Shown: one piece after another, positions 1 through 13,306 of the stretch
Layout of the letters: each line of letters begins with the position of its first letter
Position numbering within the stretch: position 1 is the first letter of the stretch
Assembly: GCF_010723305.1 (NCBI RefSeq)
Contig: NZ_BLKW01000002.1
Span: 744,001-808,000, forward strand
From: Mycobacterium botniense
GTDB lineage: Bacteria; Actinomycetota; Actinomycetes; Mycobacteriales; Mycobacteriaceae
Length of the DNA: 64,000 bases
Reading direction: 5' to 3'
The notes under the pieces: model-generated
Database searches by the model: none
Told to the model about the DNA's origin: nothing
What the model saw: only the letters and a program-made list of their open reading frames with translations
Position numbers and translations under genes: made by a program

Positions 1-4257
<4,257 letters not shown>

Positions 4258-4338
4258 CCCGTCGTCGCCCGATGCCCCGGGGGGTTGTCGCCGGCGAAGA
4301 TCCCGGCGTTGCGCGGCGGCACCATCTCGGTGCACCGC

Positions 4339-7300
4339 CTACGCCCGGTCAGCCCAGCGCCGGTGCGGCCACCAACTGGCATCGCGCAGCAGCGTCGCGA
4401 TCGCCGGGACGGTGAGCGTGCGCACCACGAAAGTGTCGAGCAGCAGTCCGCACCCGACGATCAGTCCCGCCTGGATCATGATCGCGATCGAACCGGCCAT
4501 GAGGCCGAACATGCTGGCGGCGAAGATGAGCCCGGCCGAGGTGATCACCGAGCCGGTGTTGGCCACGGTTCGCAGCACACCCACACGGATGTTGCGTGCC
4601 GACTCCTCGCGTAGCCGCGAAACCAGCAACATGTTGTAGTCGGCGCCGACTGCCACCAAGATGATGAACGCGACCAGCGGCACCGGCCAGGCGATCTGCT
4701 GCCCGAGCCCGTATTGAAAAACTAGCACCCCGATGCCAAGTGCGGCCGCGTAGTTGAGCACCACGGTGCCCAGCAGATAAAGCGGGGCCAGGACAGCGCG
4801 CAGCAGCAGGACCAAGATGACACCGACGATGACGAGGGTGGCGATAGCGAGCTGGTGAAAGTCGGCCGCAAGTAAGCGTTGAATGTCGGAGTTGACGGCC
4901 GGAAACCCGGCTATGGACACGGTCGCGTCGGCCAGCGAGGTGTTGGGCCGGGCCGCGTTGGCGACGTCGGTGATCGTGTGGGCGAGCGCCATCGCGTCAC
5001 GGGTGTAGGGGTCGTAGGAGGATTCGATCGCGAAACGAGCGGTTTTGCCGTCTTCTGATAGGAATTGGCTTGCGACGTCGCTGAATTGGCGGTTCTCGAA
5101 GACGTTGTCCGGCAGGTAGAACCCGGTTGAGGAGTCTGATCCGGTACTGGCACGGGCCGCATTGTGCAGCTGGGCGGCAATCTGGCTCATCCCGGCCAGC
5201 AGCTGAATATTGCTGTCAGCCAACGCGTGGACTCCGCTGGCCAGTGCTTGTGCTCCAGCGGCGAGTTGGCTGACACCGTTTTGCAGCCGGTGCATGCTGT
5301 CGGCCACATCGGTCGGGCCGCCGATAGCTCCGAAGGCCGCATCAAGCGCGCCGACGGCGTTCTGCACCCCGGCCACCGTGGCCCCGACAGTGGCGTTCTG
5401 GCTGAATTGATCGGAAAGACAAGCGATTTCGTCGAAAAAGCCGGTATCGCGCAAGGCGACGAGGGCCTGGATGTGGTCGCGGATCTGTGCGCAGTGCGGC
5501 GTGGTCGCACACCATGGTGTGCTGTCAAGGGTTTTCGCCAGGGGGTCGATGGCGCCGATCGCCGTTTTGGCCTGCTCAGCCAGCGGGCGCAGTCCGGGAC
5601 CCGACTGAAGCGCTTGGTCGATGGCGGGCGCCGCGGCGCCGAGTTGGCCCAGCAGCGGCCGGAAACGCTGCGCCTGTGCTCCGGCGTGCTGCATGTGGGT
5701 CAGCGTGTCGGCCAGCGGCGTGAGCACAGCGTGCAGCGTCGTGTCGAGCCGGGCCAGCCCGCTGGCGAGCTGGTCGGCGCCGCTGGTCAAGGTGGCCAGG
5801 TCACCGCGGTGCGCTTGGCCGTCGGCGACCGCGTCGGCGATCTTGTCGCCGATTCGGCGGTTCTGCCAGGACAGTTGAGCCTGTTCGAGGCGGGTACCGC
5901 CGGGGCGGGTCACACCCGATACTTTGGTGACCCCGGGTATCTGCGCGACCCGCGAGGCCATCTCGTCGAGGTCGGCCAGCCCCTTGCCGCTGCGCAGATC
6001 GGTCGGCGAGGTGACGACCAGAAATTCCGTGATGGTGGCGTCTTTGCGAAAGTGCCTGTCCAGCAGTCGATAGCCCTCATTGCTGGCGGTGGAAGCCGGT
6101 TGGCCTTTGCGATCGTCGTAGCTGATGCGCATCGTCACAGCCACCGAGCCCAACGCCGACAGCACGGCCAGGCTGGCGGCCAGCAGGCATACCGGCCGAC
6201 GGACCACCGCCACAGCGATGCGGTTCCAGTAGTGGCGGGTCCGGTCGGGTTTGGGCTCACCAATGCCGCGGCAGGCGGCCAGTGCCAGTACCGGGGGAAG
6301 CAGCGTCACGGTGGCCATGAATCCGGCGAAAACCGCCACTGCGCACGCCGGCCCCAGCGCGGCGAATACCGGCAGACGTGCGAAAACCATTGCCAGGAGC
6401 GCGAATGCAACGGTAGCGGCCGATGCCAGGATCACCCGCCCGATAGTCGCGGTCGCGTTGACGACGGCGGTCTCCGCGGCGACACCCCGCCGCCGCTGCT
6501 CGTGGTATCGGCTGATCAAGAACACGGTGTAGTCGGTGCCGGCGCCCAGCAGGATCACGGTCATGAAGGCGATGGTGAACTGCGACACCGGCATGCCCAG
6601 CTCGCCCAGTGCGGACAGCGCGCCGCGGCCGACGGCCAGGCTCAACCCGATGACCAGCAGCGGCAGCAAGGCGGTGAACACTGACCGGTACACCACCAAC
6701 AAGACCGCGGCGATCAACACCGCTGTGGCGACCGAGATGACGGCGAGATCCTTTTCAACGAAATCGATTTGGTCGTTGAAAGTGGCTGGTGGACCGGTGA
6801 CGCGCACCCGTGTCGGCGTGCCGTCGAAGGTCCGGGCAGCGTGGTGGCGGACCGCCTGGACCGACGCGGCTGCGGTCGGATCCCCCAGTGTCCCAGCGAT
6901 ACCCACGGGCAGATACCAGGCTTTGCCGTCGTGGCTGACCGCTTGCGCGGCGGTCGCCGGATCAGCCAGCAGATCATGCACGGTCAGCACGTGTTTGGTG
7001 TCGGCGCGCAACCGCGACACCAGTGTGTTGTACCGGGCGCGCGCCACCGCCGTCAGCCCGGCGGGGTCTTCCAACGCGACGATGACCGTCGTTTTCGACC
7101 CTTGCTCGCCGAATGCCGTGCTCATCCGATCCAGCGCCTGAAACGAGGGAATATCGCGCGGGATCAAATCCACCGATTGCCGTTTGACGACGGTTTCCAG
7201 CTGCGGAAAGACCATTGCCAAGACGGCCGCCAACGTGATCCATCCGCCGATCACCAGTGCTTTGTGGGCAACGGTGAAGCGCGCCAGCGCGGCCAGCCCG

Positions 7301-7398
7301 GCGCTGTACTCACCGCTGCGCTCGGCTCGCGTCGTGAGCTTGTCCCGCAACCGCGGCACCATTGCCGCACCGGCGGCACGGAAGCGCTGCTCTGCCAT
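4339..7398 (-). CDS. MmpL-family RND transporter
   Basis: A 1019-residue inner-membrane RND/MMPL exporter, probably using proton motive force to move a lipid or small hydrophobic substrate to the periplasm. The N-terminal membrane segment lies at about residues 48-68. A porter domain with VDLIPRDIPS follows, then two transmembrane bundles. Both proton-relay Asp-Tyr pairs are present: D289-Y290 in GAGTDYTVF and D920-Y921 in VGADYNMLL. A second porter domain of about 350 residues sits between the bundles. Start ATG 7398 follows a strong GGAGGTG ribosome site. The gene lies 55 bp downstream of a TetR gene on the same strand, so the two are probably co-transcribed. There is no partner mmpS next to it. 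It is convergent with the GH5-PGRS gene. The substrate cannot be assigned. Confidence 0.88.
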   Translation of the reverse strand: MAEQRFRAAGAAMVPRLRDKLTTRAERSGEYSAGLAALARFTVAHKALVIGGWITLAAVLAMVFPQLETVVKRQSVDLIPRDIPSFQALDRMSTAFGEQGSKTTVIVALEDPAGLTAVARARYNTLVSRLRADTKHVLTVHDLLADPATAAQAVSHDGKAWYLPVGIAGTLGDPTAAASVQAVRHHAARTFDGTPTRVRVTGPPATFNDQIDFVEKDLAVISVATAVLIAAVLLVVYRSVFTALLPLLVIGLSLAVGRGALSALGELGMPVSQFTIAFMTVILLGAGTDYTVFLISRYHEQRRRGVAAETAVVNATATIGRVILASAATVAFALLAMVFARLPVFAALGPACAVAVFAGFMATVTLLPPVLALAACRGIGEPKPDRTRHYWNRIAVAVVRRPVCLLAASLAVLSALGSVAVTMRISYDDRKGQPASTASNEGYRLLDRHFRKDATITEFLVVTSPTDLRSGKGLADLDEMASRVAQIPGVTKVSGVTRPGGTRLEQAQLSWQNRRIGDKIADAVADGQAHRGDLATLTSGADQLASGLARLDTTLHAVLTPLADTLTHMQHAGAQAQRFRPLLGQLGAAAPAIDQALQSGPGLRPLAEQAKTAIGAIDPLAKTLDSTPWCATTPHCAQIRDHIQALVALRDTGFFDEIACLSDQFSQNATVGATVAGVQNAVGALDAAFGAIGGPTDVADSMHRLQNGVSQLAAGAQALASGVHALADSNIQLLAGMSQIAAQLHNAARASTGSDSSTGFYLPDNVFENRQFSDVASQFLSEDGKTARFAIESSYDPYTRDAMALAHTITDVANAARPNTSLADATVSIAGFPAVNSDIQRLLAADFHQLAIATLVIVGVILVLLLRAVLAPLYLLGTVVLNYAAALGIGVLVFQYGLGQQIAWPVPLVAFIILVAVGADYNMLLVSRLREESARNIRVGVLRTVANTGSVITSAGLIFAASMFGLMAGSIAIMIQAGLIVGCGLLLDTFVVRTLTVPAIATLLRDASWWPHRRWADRA

Positions 7399-7427
7399 GA
7401 CACCTCCACCCCGACCAAGCGATACTA

Positions 7428-7457
7428 GCGATATCGCAACGATACTGGTAGTACTAC
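7428..7457. promoter_or_regulatory. Two palindromes between tetR and mmpL, candidate operator
   Basis: GCGATATCGC (7428-7437) and GTAGTACTAC (7448-7457) are both perfect 10-bp palindromes in the short gap before mmpL. Direct CGATAC repeats at 7420 and 7440 flank the first. The GTAG/CTAC half-sites match those of the inverted repeat upstream of tetR. This fits autoregulation by the TetR protein, with mmpL as target; the binding is inferred. Confidence 0.5.
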
Positions 7458-8140
7458 TTGGCTGCCGGGTGTCCGGCGCGGGGCCGCCGACCCGGCTCCG
7501 GCCGCGGCCGGTGCGCCCGCAAAAAACCGTCGACGATGTGGACGCGGTCGCGGGAGGTCAGCGCTCTCATGCCGGTGAGTTTGGCGAAAACGATGGGGCC
7601 GACCAGCTGGATGATGGCCAGGGTGATGTCGATGTCGCCGAGTTCGGCACGGGCCTTCGGACTAGTCAGCAGCGTGTCGAACGGTTGCCGGTACTGGTCG
7701 ATGACACGTTTACTGAGGCCCGCCAGTGGTTTGCGCCGGTCGCTGTCCGGACCGCCGGGCCCCAACGCGAGCCAGGCCAGCGCGGTCAGGTGCAGCGGCG
7801 CCTCGTCGATCAGCGCGGCCTGGCGGTGCACCAGGTCAATCAACTGTTGACGCAGGTCGCCGGTGGCAGGCGGCGGCGTGACCTGGGGCAGCAGCCGCTC
7901 GAAGGCGGCGGCCAGCAGGTGGGTGGTGCTGGTGAAGTGCCGATATAGCGTGGTGCGCGCCACCCTGGACAAGCGCGTGACCGCATCGACGGTGACCGCT
8001 TCGACCCCGCCGCTCACCAGTAACGACGTGGCCGCGTCCAATAACCTCGCGCGAGACCGGAGTTTCCGCGGGTCGACGTCGTCATCGGCGATGTCGTCAA
8101 ACCCGGGTGCCGGCTCTCCGCCCGGATTGGCTGCGGCCAT
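7454..8140 (-). CDS. TetR/AcrR family transcriptional regulator
   Basis: The N-terminal helix-turn-helix has the TetR signature: RLLDAATSLLVSGGVEAVTV, then LSRVARTTLYRHFTS. The C-terminal ligand domain resembles mycobacterial TetR proteins next to RND pumps. Two starts are possible: GTG 8152, or ATG 8140. The ATG has AGGAG 11 nt upstream, and the GTG lies too close to that site to use it, so 8140 is preferred. Being first in a two-gene unit with mmpL, it is probably the local repressor, released by a pump substrate. The gene belongs to a region absent from the matching M. tuberculosis locus. Confidence 0.85.
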   Translation of the reverse strand: MAAANPGGEPAPGFDDIADDDVDPRKLRSRARLLDAATSLLVSGGVEAVTVDAVTRLSRVARTTLYRHFTSTTHLLAAAFERLLPQVTPPPATGDLRQQLIDLVHRQAALIDEAPLHLTALAWLALGPGGPDSDRRKPLAGLSKRVIDQYRQPFDTLLTSPKARAELGDIDITLAIIQLVGPIVFAKLTGMRALTSRDRVHIVDGFLRAHRPRPEPGRRPRAGHPAAK

Positions 8141-8195
8141 CGGCAGGTGCACTCCTGGCTAATGATTTGCCGTCATGAAACCGTCGGTCCTGCAC

Positions 8196-8210
8196 GTAGC
8201 GTAGTGCTAC
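8196..8210. promoter_or_regulatory. Inverted repeat upstream of tetR, candidate TetR operator
   Basis: GTAGCgtagtGCTAC is a perfect 5-bp inverted repeat with a 5-bp spacer, 56 bp upstream of the tetR start. The 12-mer TAGCGTAGTGCT inside it recurs with one mismatch at 26027-26038, upstream of the mmpS-mmpL pair. Confidence 0.5.
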
Positions 8211-8536
8211 CGGCACTGTTTCTGCGGACGCGAAACGACCGGTTGCGGTGCCGCTCGCCGGCGCGCGCCGAGAATCGCGGGAAGCCGCGGGCTCAGGCCG
8301 GAACCATCGGCCCGGATCCGCCGGGTCGATCGCCAGCAGGCGGCCTCATCCAGGCGCCGGCGCACTGCTGCCGGGGAGGCCCGCTGCCCGAGCCAGGCCA
8401 CCAGGTGGGACAGCCACACACGCAGACGACCCGGGCGAGCTCGCGGTTCTCCTCGGTGGGTGCGCCGCCATTTCCTGCACCAGGTTTCCGGCGAGCTGGC
8501 CAAGACGGAGTTGTTCGACACACGTGAGAAGTGCAC
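8211..8536. other. Intergenic stretch without a supported gene
   Basis: About 330 bp between the tetR promoter and the stop of the Rv0463-like gene. Frames open here on both strands are overlapping and Arg/Pro-rich, with no recognisable domain or ribosome site. In M. tuberculosis Rv0464c follows Rv0463; I see no homologue here. Confidence 0.5.
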
Positions 8537-8815
8537 TCACAGGTAGGTGTCGGCCAGCACACCCACCGTGAGCAGCACCGGCAGAACCGGCAGTGCGAAC
8601 GTAAAGGCGGCCCACGGATAGCTGCGGCGTCGACGAAGCCACCAGCCCCACGCGCCCGCGCAGATCGCCAGCACGGCCGACCACGCCAAGACGGCCCAGC
8701 TCCAGGTGCTCACCGTCGTCATAGCTTCTCCGACAGAAATCGCCACCAGCCACCCCATATAGCCGATGAGCACGCCGCCGAGCACACCCAGAACCGTCTC
8801 TCCGCGAATCATCAT
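8537..8815 (-). CDS. Small membrane protein, Rv0463-like
   Basis: A 92-residue protein with three likely membrane helices: VLGVLGGVLIGYMGWLVAI, a Trp-rich AVLAWSAVLAICAGAWGWW, and FALPVLPVLLTVGVLA. A short Arg-rich loop (RRRRS) lies between helices two and three. It starts 8 bp after the lpdC stop on the same strand, matching the Rv0462-Rv0463 arrangement in M. tuberculosis. Two adjacent ATGs (8815 and 8812) are possible. Function is unknown; co-transcription with lpdC is likely. Confidence 0.75.
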   Translation of the reverse strand: MMIRGETVLGVLGGVLIGYMGWLVAISVGEAMTTVSTWSWAVLAWSAVLAICAGAWGWWLRRRRSYPWAAFTFALPVLPVLLTVGVLADTYL

Positions 8816-8823
8816 GAGCCGCT

Positions 8824-10218
8824 TCAGAAGTTGATCATGTGACCGACCAGACCGTGAAAACACTCCTGCAGGGCCTCCGACATCGTCGGGTGAGTATGGA
8901 CGTTGCGTGCCAACTCATACGCCGTCAGATCCCACTTCTGCGCCACAGTGAGCTCCGGCAACAGCTCGGAGACATCGTGACCGATCAGATGTCCGCCGAG
9001 CAGTTCGCCATATTTGGCGTCGGCCACCAGCTTGACGAAGCCGCTGGGGTCTCCGAGACCGTGCGCCTTGCCGTTGGCGGTGAACGGAAACTTGGCGACC
9101 TTGACGTCATAACCTTCGTCGCGGGCCTGCTGTTCGGTGAGCCCGAAGCTGGCCACCTGGGGCTGGCAGAATGTCGCCCGGGGCAGCATGCGGTAATCAC
9201 CGAGCGGCATCGTCTCTGCGCCGGCTATGGTTTCGGCGGCCACCACAGCCTGGGCTTCGGCAACATGCGCCAGCATCGCCTTGCCGGTTACATCCCCAAT
9301 CGCATAGATATGGCCCACGTTGGTGCGCATGTAGTCGTCGATGCCTATGGCCTTCTGCCCGGTCAGCGCCACCCCGGCCTGATCCAGCCCGTAGCCCTCG
9401 ACATTGGGCGCGAATCCGATGGCCTGCAAGACTTTTGCAGCCTTGAGCTCCTCGGGCTGGCCGTTTTTGCTGACGGTCACCGTCACCGCGGTACCTTCGT
9501 CGCGGATGGCTTCCACTTTGGTTCCGGTGAGGATTTTGACACCCAGCTTTTTGAACTGCCGCTCGATCTCCGTGGACACCTCGGCATCCTCGTTGGGCAG
9601 CGCTCTCGGCAGGAACTCCACAATGGTGACGTCGACACCGTAATTGCTGAGCACGTAGCCGAACTCCATGCCGATGGCGCCAGCGCCGGCGATGATGATC
9701 GACTCCGGCAGGTCCCGACTCAGAATCAGCTCCTGGTAGGTGACGACGTTCCGGCTCAGTGAGGTACCCGGAATCAACCGAGTGCTGCTGCCGGTGGCGA
9801 TGATGGCGTTGTCGAAGGTGACGGTGGCGGTGCCGCCGTCATTGAGCTGCACCGACAGGGTGTTGGCGTCGGTGAAGCGGCCATACCCGTGGATTTCGGT
9901 GATCTTGTTTTTCGTCATCAAAAAGTGCACCCCGGCGACACGGCCCTCGGCCACCTTGCGGCTGCGGTCATAGGCCACGCCGTAGTCGAAGGTCACCTCG
10001 CCGCTGATGCCGAAGGTTTTGGCCTGCCTGGTGACAATGTGGACGAGTTCGGCGTTGCGCAGCAGGGCCTTGGACGGGATGCAGCCGACATTGAGGCAGA
10101 CCCCGCCCCAGTACCTGGGTTCGACGATTGCGGTGTTCAAACCGAGTTGAGCGGCACGAATCGCCGCGACATACCCGCCGGGACCGGCTCCAAGGACAAC
10201 GACGTCGTAGTGGGTCAC
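8824..10218 (-). CDS. lpdC: Dihydrolipoyl dehydrogenase (E3)
   Basis: A 464-residue flavoprotein, the same length as M. tuberculosis Lpd (Rv0462). It reoxidises dihydrolipoamide in 2-oxoacid dehydrogenase complexes and, in M. tuberculosis, in the peroxynitrite reductase with AhpC/AhpD/DlaT. The FAD motif GAGPGG is at residues 10-15. The redox disulfide C41/C46 lies in GGVCLNVGC, the NAD motif is [10 protein letters not shown], and the dimer-interface His-Glu is in [10 protein letters not shown]. The start is GTG 10218, exactly 6 nt after a TAGGGT hexamer on this strand, so the mRNA is probably leaderless. Divergent from the MMPL gene at 10466. Confidence 0.95.
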   Translation of the reverse strand: MTHYDVVVLGAGPGGYVAAIRAAQLGLNTAIVEPRYWGGVCLNVGCIPSKALLRNAELVHIVTRQAKTFGISGEVTFDYGVAYDRSRKVAEGRVAGVHFLMTKNKITEIHGYGRFTDANTLSVQLNDGGTATVTFDNAIIATGSSTRLIPGTSLSRNVVTYQELILSRDLPESIIIAGAGAIGMEFGYVLSNYGVDVTIVEFLPRALPNEDAEVSTEIERQFKKLGVKILTGTKVEAIRDEGTAVTVTVSKNGQPEELKAAKVLQAIGFAPNVEGYGLDQAGVALTGQKAIGIDDYMRTNVGHIYAIGDVTGKAMLAHVAEAQAVVAAETIAGAETMPLGDYRMLPRATFCQPQVASFGLTEQQARDEGYDVKVAKFPFTANGKAHGLGDPSGFVKLVADAKYGELLGGHLIGHDVSELLPELTVAQKWDLTAYELARNVHTHPTMSEALQECFHGLVGHMINF

Positions 10219-10224
10219 GTGCCC

Positions 10225-10230
10225 ACCCTA
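10225..10230 (-). promoter_or_regulatory. -10 hexamer of lpdC, leaderless type
   Basis: TAGGGT on the minus strand, then 6 nt (GGGCAC), then the GTG start. This spacing places transcription start at or next to the start codon. Confidence 0.5.
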
Positions 10231-10438
10231 GTGGGGCGTGGGCATGCAGAACCGAATCACCCACGAACCGTCGGGTCCGGTGTGCGGAGACACCGGCGCT
10301 GTCATCCGCGCACCGCCGGAGTCCCGGTGCCGGCTCACCAACGCGGTCGTCTCGACCCCGATGGTGTCGTGGTGGGCGTCGATGAGGGACGCGGCACGCC
10401 GCCGGAACCCGACGCTGCCGGATTTTAATTTGATGAAT

Positions 10439-10460
10439 ATTTCAATTTCTGAAATAGTAT
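10439..10460 (+). promoter_or_regulatory. Palindrome overlapping a -10 hexamer before the second MMPL gene
   Basis: ATTTCA-N5-TGAAAT (10439-10455) is a perfect inverted repeat in an AT-rich island. It abuts the hexamer TAGTAT (10455-10460), which ends 5 nt before GTG 10466. This arrangement suggests a repressor site over the promoter of a leaderless gene. It also argues against the in-frame ATGs upstream, which would translate through it. Confidence 0.5.
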
Positions 10461-10465
10461 CCGAT

Positions 10466-12601
10466 GTGCACCGGCTGGACACTGAACGGCTGCCCCGCTG
10501 GGAGCGATTCTCCGCCGCGGTCACTGGCCCGCGCTGCTGGATGGCGGCGCTCGCGGTGACCCTGGTCGCGAGCACGTTCATCGCGGTGAGCGGGAGCAGC
10601 GACGCGGCCGATCGCTCACCGGTGTCGCTGCCCCCCGCCGCCGAGTCCGCACACGCCGACACCGCGCGCGCAGCTTTTCCCGGTGGCGACCGGATCCCGG
10701 TCATCCTGGTGGTCCGCCGCACCGACGGCTCGGCCCTCTCCGCCGCGGACCTTGACGCGGCCGCTCAGGCCCGGCGGCGGATGCTGATGGCCGCGGGTCA
10801 GCCGGTTGCAGCACCAGCGCTGGTGGTCTCCGGTGACCGGCAGGTTGCGCTGGCTTCAATACCGTTGAGCGCCAGTCTTTCCGGCTTCGCGCTCAGCGAC
10901 GCCGTCCAGATGCTGCGCCGCGCCGCCGCAGCCGGGCTGCCGGGGGGCCTGCGCGCACACGTCACCGGTGGTCCGGCGTTCGGCGCAGACATCGCCAACG
11001 CGTTCACCAACGCCAACATCGCGCTGCTGGTGATCACCACGCTGGTGGTGGCGCTCCTGCTGATCGTCACCTACCGCTCCCCGATCCTGTGGGTGGTGCC
11101 GCTGACGGTGATCGGCTTCGCCGACCGGGTCTCAGCGGTCGTGGGCGCCGCGATCGCACGGCACGCCGGCCTGACCGTCGACGGAGCCACCGCGGGCATC
11201 ACCAGCGTGCTGGTGTTCGGCGCCGGCACCAACTACGCGTTGTTGCTGATCTCGCGCTATCGCGAGGAGTTGGCCCGCACCCGGCAGCACCGCGCCGCGC
11301 TGCGCACCGCGGTCAGAACCGCCGGCCCGGCGATCGTGGCCAGCAACGCCACCGTGGTACTGGCGTTGCTGATGCTGCTGTTCGCGTCGTCGCCGAGCAC
11401 CCGCAGCCTCGGTGTTCAGGGCAGCTGCGGGCTTGTGGTCGCGGCCCTTTTCGTGCTGGTCGTGCTGCCGCCGCTGCTTGCCGTCTTGGGGGTGCGGGTG
11501 TTCTGGCCGTTCATCCCCCGGCTGGGCAGCCCGGATTTGGCCACTGCGGGAGTGTGGCACCGCATCGCCGATCCGGTGACCCGCCACCCGGTTCGGGTGG
11601 CAGTGACCGCGATTGCCGCGCTTGCTCTGTTGACCACCGGGCTGGTGGGCACCCCGTTTGGCCTGACCCAGACCCAGCAGTTCCGGGTGCGCGCCGACTC
11701 GGTCGCCGGCTATGAGACACTGGCCGCGCATTTTCCCGGCGGTGTCAGCGATCCCGCTGTCGTCATCGGCGCAACCGACCGCGCGACCGCGATCCAACGC
11801 GCGATCACCGCCACGCCCGGCGTGGTATCGGTGACCAACGCCGGCCACACCGCCCAGGGCCTCACCCAATGGTCGGTGGTGATCGACGCCGCCCCCGCCT
11901 CCGGGCGCTCGTTCACCACTATTCGAGCTCTGCGAGCGGCGGTGAAAGCCGCCGACCCGCACGCCCTGGTGGGCGGGTCGGACGCGGCCGCCCTGGACAC
12001 CCGCGACGCGGCCACCCGAGACCGTCTGGTGGTGATCCCGGCCATTCTGGCCGTTGTGCTCGCTGTGCTCTCCGCGCTGCTGCGCGCGGCACTGGCCCCG
12101 CCGATCCTGGTTGCGATCACCGCATTGAGCGCGGTGGCGGCGCTGGGCCTGGGCGGGTGGGCCAGCGTGCATGTCGTCGGGTTCCCCGCGCTGGACCAGA
12201 CCACGCCACTGTTCGCGCTGCTATTCCTCATCGCGCTCGGCGTCGACTACACGATCTTCCTGGTCACCCGCGCCCGCGAAGAAACCCCCCAGCACGGCAC
12301 GCGCGACGGCATCGTCCGCGCCGTGTCGGCCACCGGCGGGGTGATCACCAGCGCGGGAATCGTGCTGGCCGCGGTGTTCTGCGTGCTCGGCGTGCTCCCG
12401 CTGATCGTGCTGACCCAACTGGGCATCATCGTGGGGCTCGGTATCCTGCTGGACACCTTCGTGGTGCGCACATTAGTGGTTCCCGCGGTGTTCACCATGA
12501 TCGGGCCGCCCATTTGGTGGCCTGCCCTGCAGACCGCCGCCCCGGCACCCGCGGCCACCGCGACCGCACCGGCTCCCCGGGAGCTCACGGACACGGAGTA
12601 A
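10466..12601 (+). CDS. MMPL/RND family transporter, short type
   Basis: About 711 residues, shorter than MmpL4/5 and without a coiled-coil domain, like actinobacterial ActII-3-type exporters. The first membrane helix (~27-46) is followed by a porter domain, a membrane bundle, a second porter domain and a second bundle. The second proton-relay pair is intact (D594-Y595 in LGVDYTIFL). The first reads GAGTNYALLL: N256-Y257 where most relatives have Asp-Tyr. The frame is open from 10238 and an ATG lies at 10433. GTG 10466 is preferred because an AT-rich palindrome and a -10-like hexamer lie immediately upstream. There is no M. tuberculosis counterpart at this position. The substrate is unknown. 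Confidence 0.82.
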   Translation: MHRLDTERLPRWERFSAAVTGPRCWMAALAVTLVASTFIAVSGSSDAADRSPVSLPPAAESAHADTARAAFPGGDRIPVILVVRRTDGSALSAADLDAAAQARRRMLMAAGQPVAAPALVVSGDRQVALASIPLSASLSGFALSDAVQMLRRAAAAGLPGGLRAHVTGGPAFGADIANAFTNANIALLVITTLVVALLLIVTYRSPILWVVPLTVIGFADRVSAVVGAAIARHAGLTVDGATAGITSVLVFGAGTNYALLLISRYREELARTRQHRAALRTAVRTAGPAIVASNATVVLALLMLLFASSPSTRSLGVQGSCGLVVAALFVLVVLPPLLAVLGVRVFWPFIPRLGSPDLATAGVWHRIADPVTRHPVRVAVTAIAALALLTTGLVGTPFGLTQTQQFRVRADSVAGYETLAAHFPGGVSDPAVVIGATDRATAIQRAITATPGVVSVTNAGHTAQGLTQWSVVIDAAPASGRSFTTIRALRAAVKAADPHALVGGSDAAALDTRDAATRDRLVVIPAILAVVLAVLSALLRAALAPPILVAITALSAVAALGLGGWASVHVVGFPALDQTTPLFALLFLIALGVDYTIFLVTRAREETPQHGTRDGIVRAVSATGGVITSAGIVLAAVFCVLGVLPLIVLTQLGIIVGLGILLDTFVVRTLVVPAVFTMIGPPIWWPALQTAAPAPAATATAPAPRELTDTE

Positions 12602-12903
12602 ACATGCGCCGATCGCCACCGACTATGTGGCGCGCTCGGCGCCTCGACGCCGACGACCTCACCGGCACGCTCGACGACCTGCGCGCCGCGCGCCTGACCT
12701 GACATCTTTGCCGTCGGCTCTACACCGGCGCAGCAGCGGATGCCGCGGCAGCGTTTGTTGTGCGGAAACAGCAGCCCACCAGTTGCGATCGGCTGCTTGT
12801 TGTGACCACCCATCAGCGCGACCACAACGCGTGGACTGACCGTGCCCGCGGCGCGGACACCGTTGGTATCCTCGGCGAGCGCGTCAATAAGGGTCAATAA
12901 GGG
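12602..12903. other. Intergenic stretch before the IS element
   Basis: No supported gene. A 32-codon frame at 12604-12702 starts 2 bp after the MMPL stop but has no recognisable sequence. At the right end, the 10-mer tcaataaggg occurs twice in tandem (12884-12903) directly against the IS end. Confidence 0.45.
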
Positions 12904-12928
12904 GGCGGATTCCAGTGAACGTCGCAAC
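12904..12928 (+). repeat. Left terminal inverted repeat of the IS30 element
   Basis: 25 bp identical to the reverse complement of 14533-14557. Transposase-binding end, on the DUF3024 side. Confidence 0.85.
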
Positions 12929-12951
12929 GGGACGGTTGCAACACTAGTGGA

Positions 12952-13293
12952 GTGGAGGGTCTGCCGGAGATGGATGTGGCGCGGGTGCGGCGGTGGTGTC
13001 GGGACAGGGTGCCTGCCCAGATCCGTGACGGGGTCCGCGTTGAGGTCGACGTTGCTGAGCGTCATCTGACGATCGTGGAGTGCCGCCGGTCGTGGCGGGC
13101 GGATAAGGGCTCGGAGTGGACCCGGTTCCCGATCGCTCGGCTGCGCTACACGAAGACCACCGGCATGTGGTCGTTGTATTGGCGGGACCGCAACCTGCGC
13201 TTCCACATCTATGATCTGGTGTCGCCCACTGCCGGTGTCGAGGAGTTGTTGGCTGAGGTGGATCGTGATCCCACCGCGATCTTTTGGGGCTGA
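12952..13293 (+). CDS. DUF3024 domain protein, IS passenger
   Basis: A 113-residue protein: GLPEMDVARVRRWC at the N-terminus, then EVDVAERHLTIVE, WTRFPIARLRYTK and WSLYWRDRNLRFHIYDL, ending DRDPTAIFWG. This is the DUF3024 family, common beside or inside actinobacterial transposons. Function is unknown; its high Arg/Trp content would fit nucleic-acid contact, but this is not established. It starts at GTG 12952, inside the left terminal repeat boundary, and its stop is 13 bp from the transposase stop. Location between the terminal repeats makes it part of the mobile unit. Confidence 0.75.
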   Translation: MEGLPEMDVARVRRWCRDRVPAQIRDGVRVEVDVAERHLTIVECRRSWRADKGSEWTRFPIARLRYTKTTGMWSLYWRDRNLRFHIYDLVSPTAGVEELLAEVDRDPTAIFWG

Positions 13294-13306
13294 TCAACCA
13301 TGCGGC

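Noticed and set aside
5164..6684. 506-codon plus-strand frame opposite the first mmpL
   Set aside because: Mirror of a real RND gene with intact motifs; composition is typical of antisense high-GC frames.
12604..12702. Small gene right after the short MMPL stop
   Set aside because: 32 codons, Arg/Asp/Leu-rich, no ribosome site or recognisable sequence.
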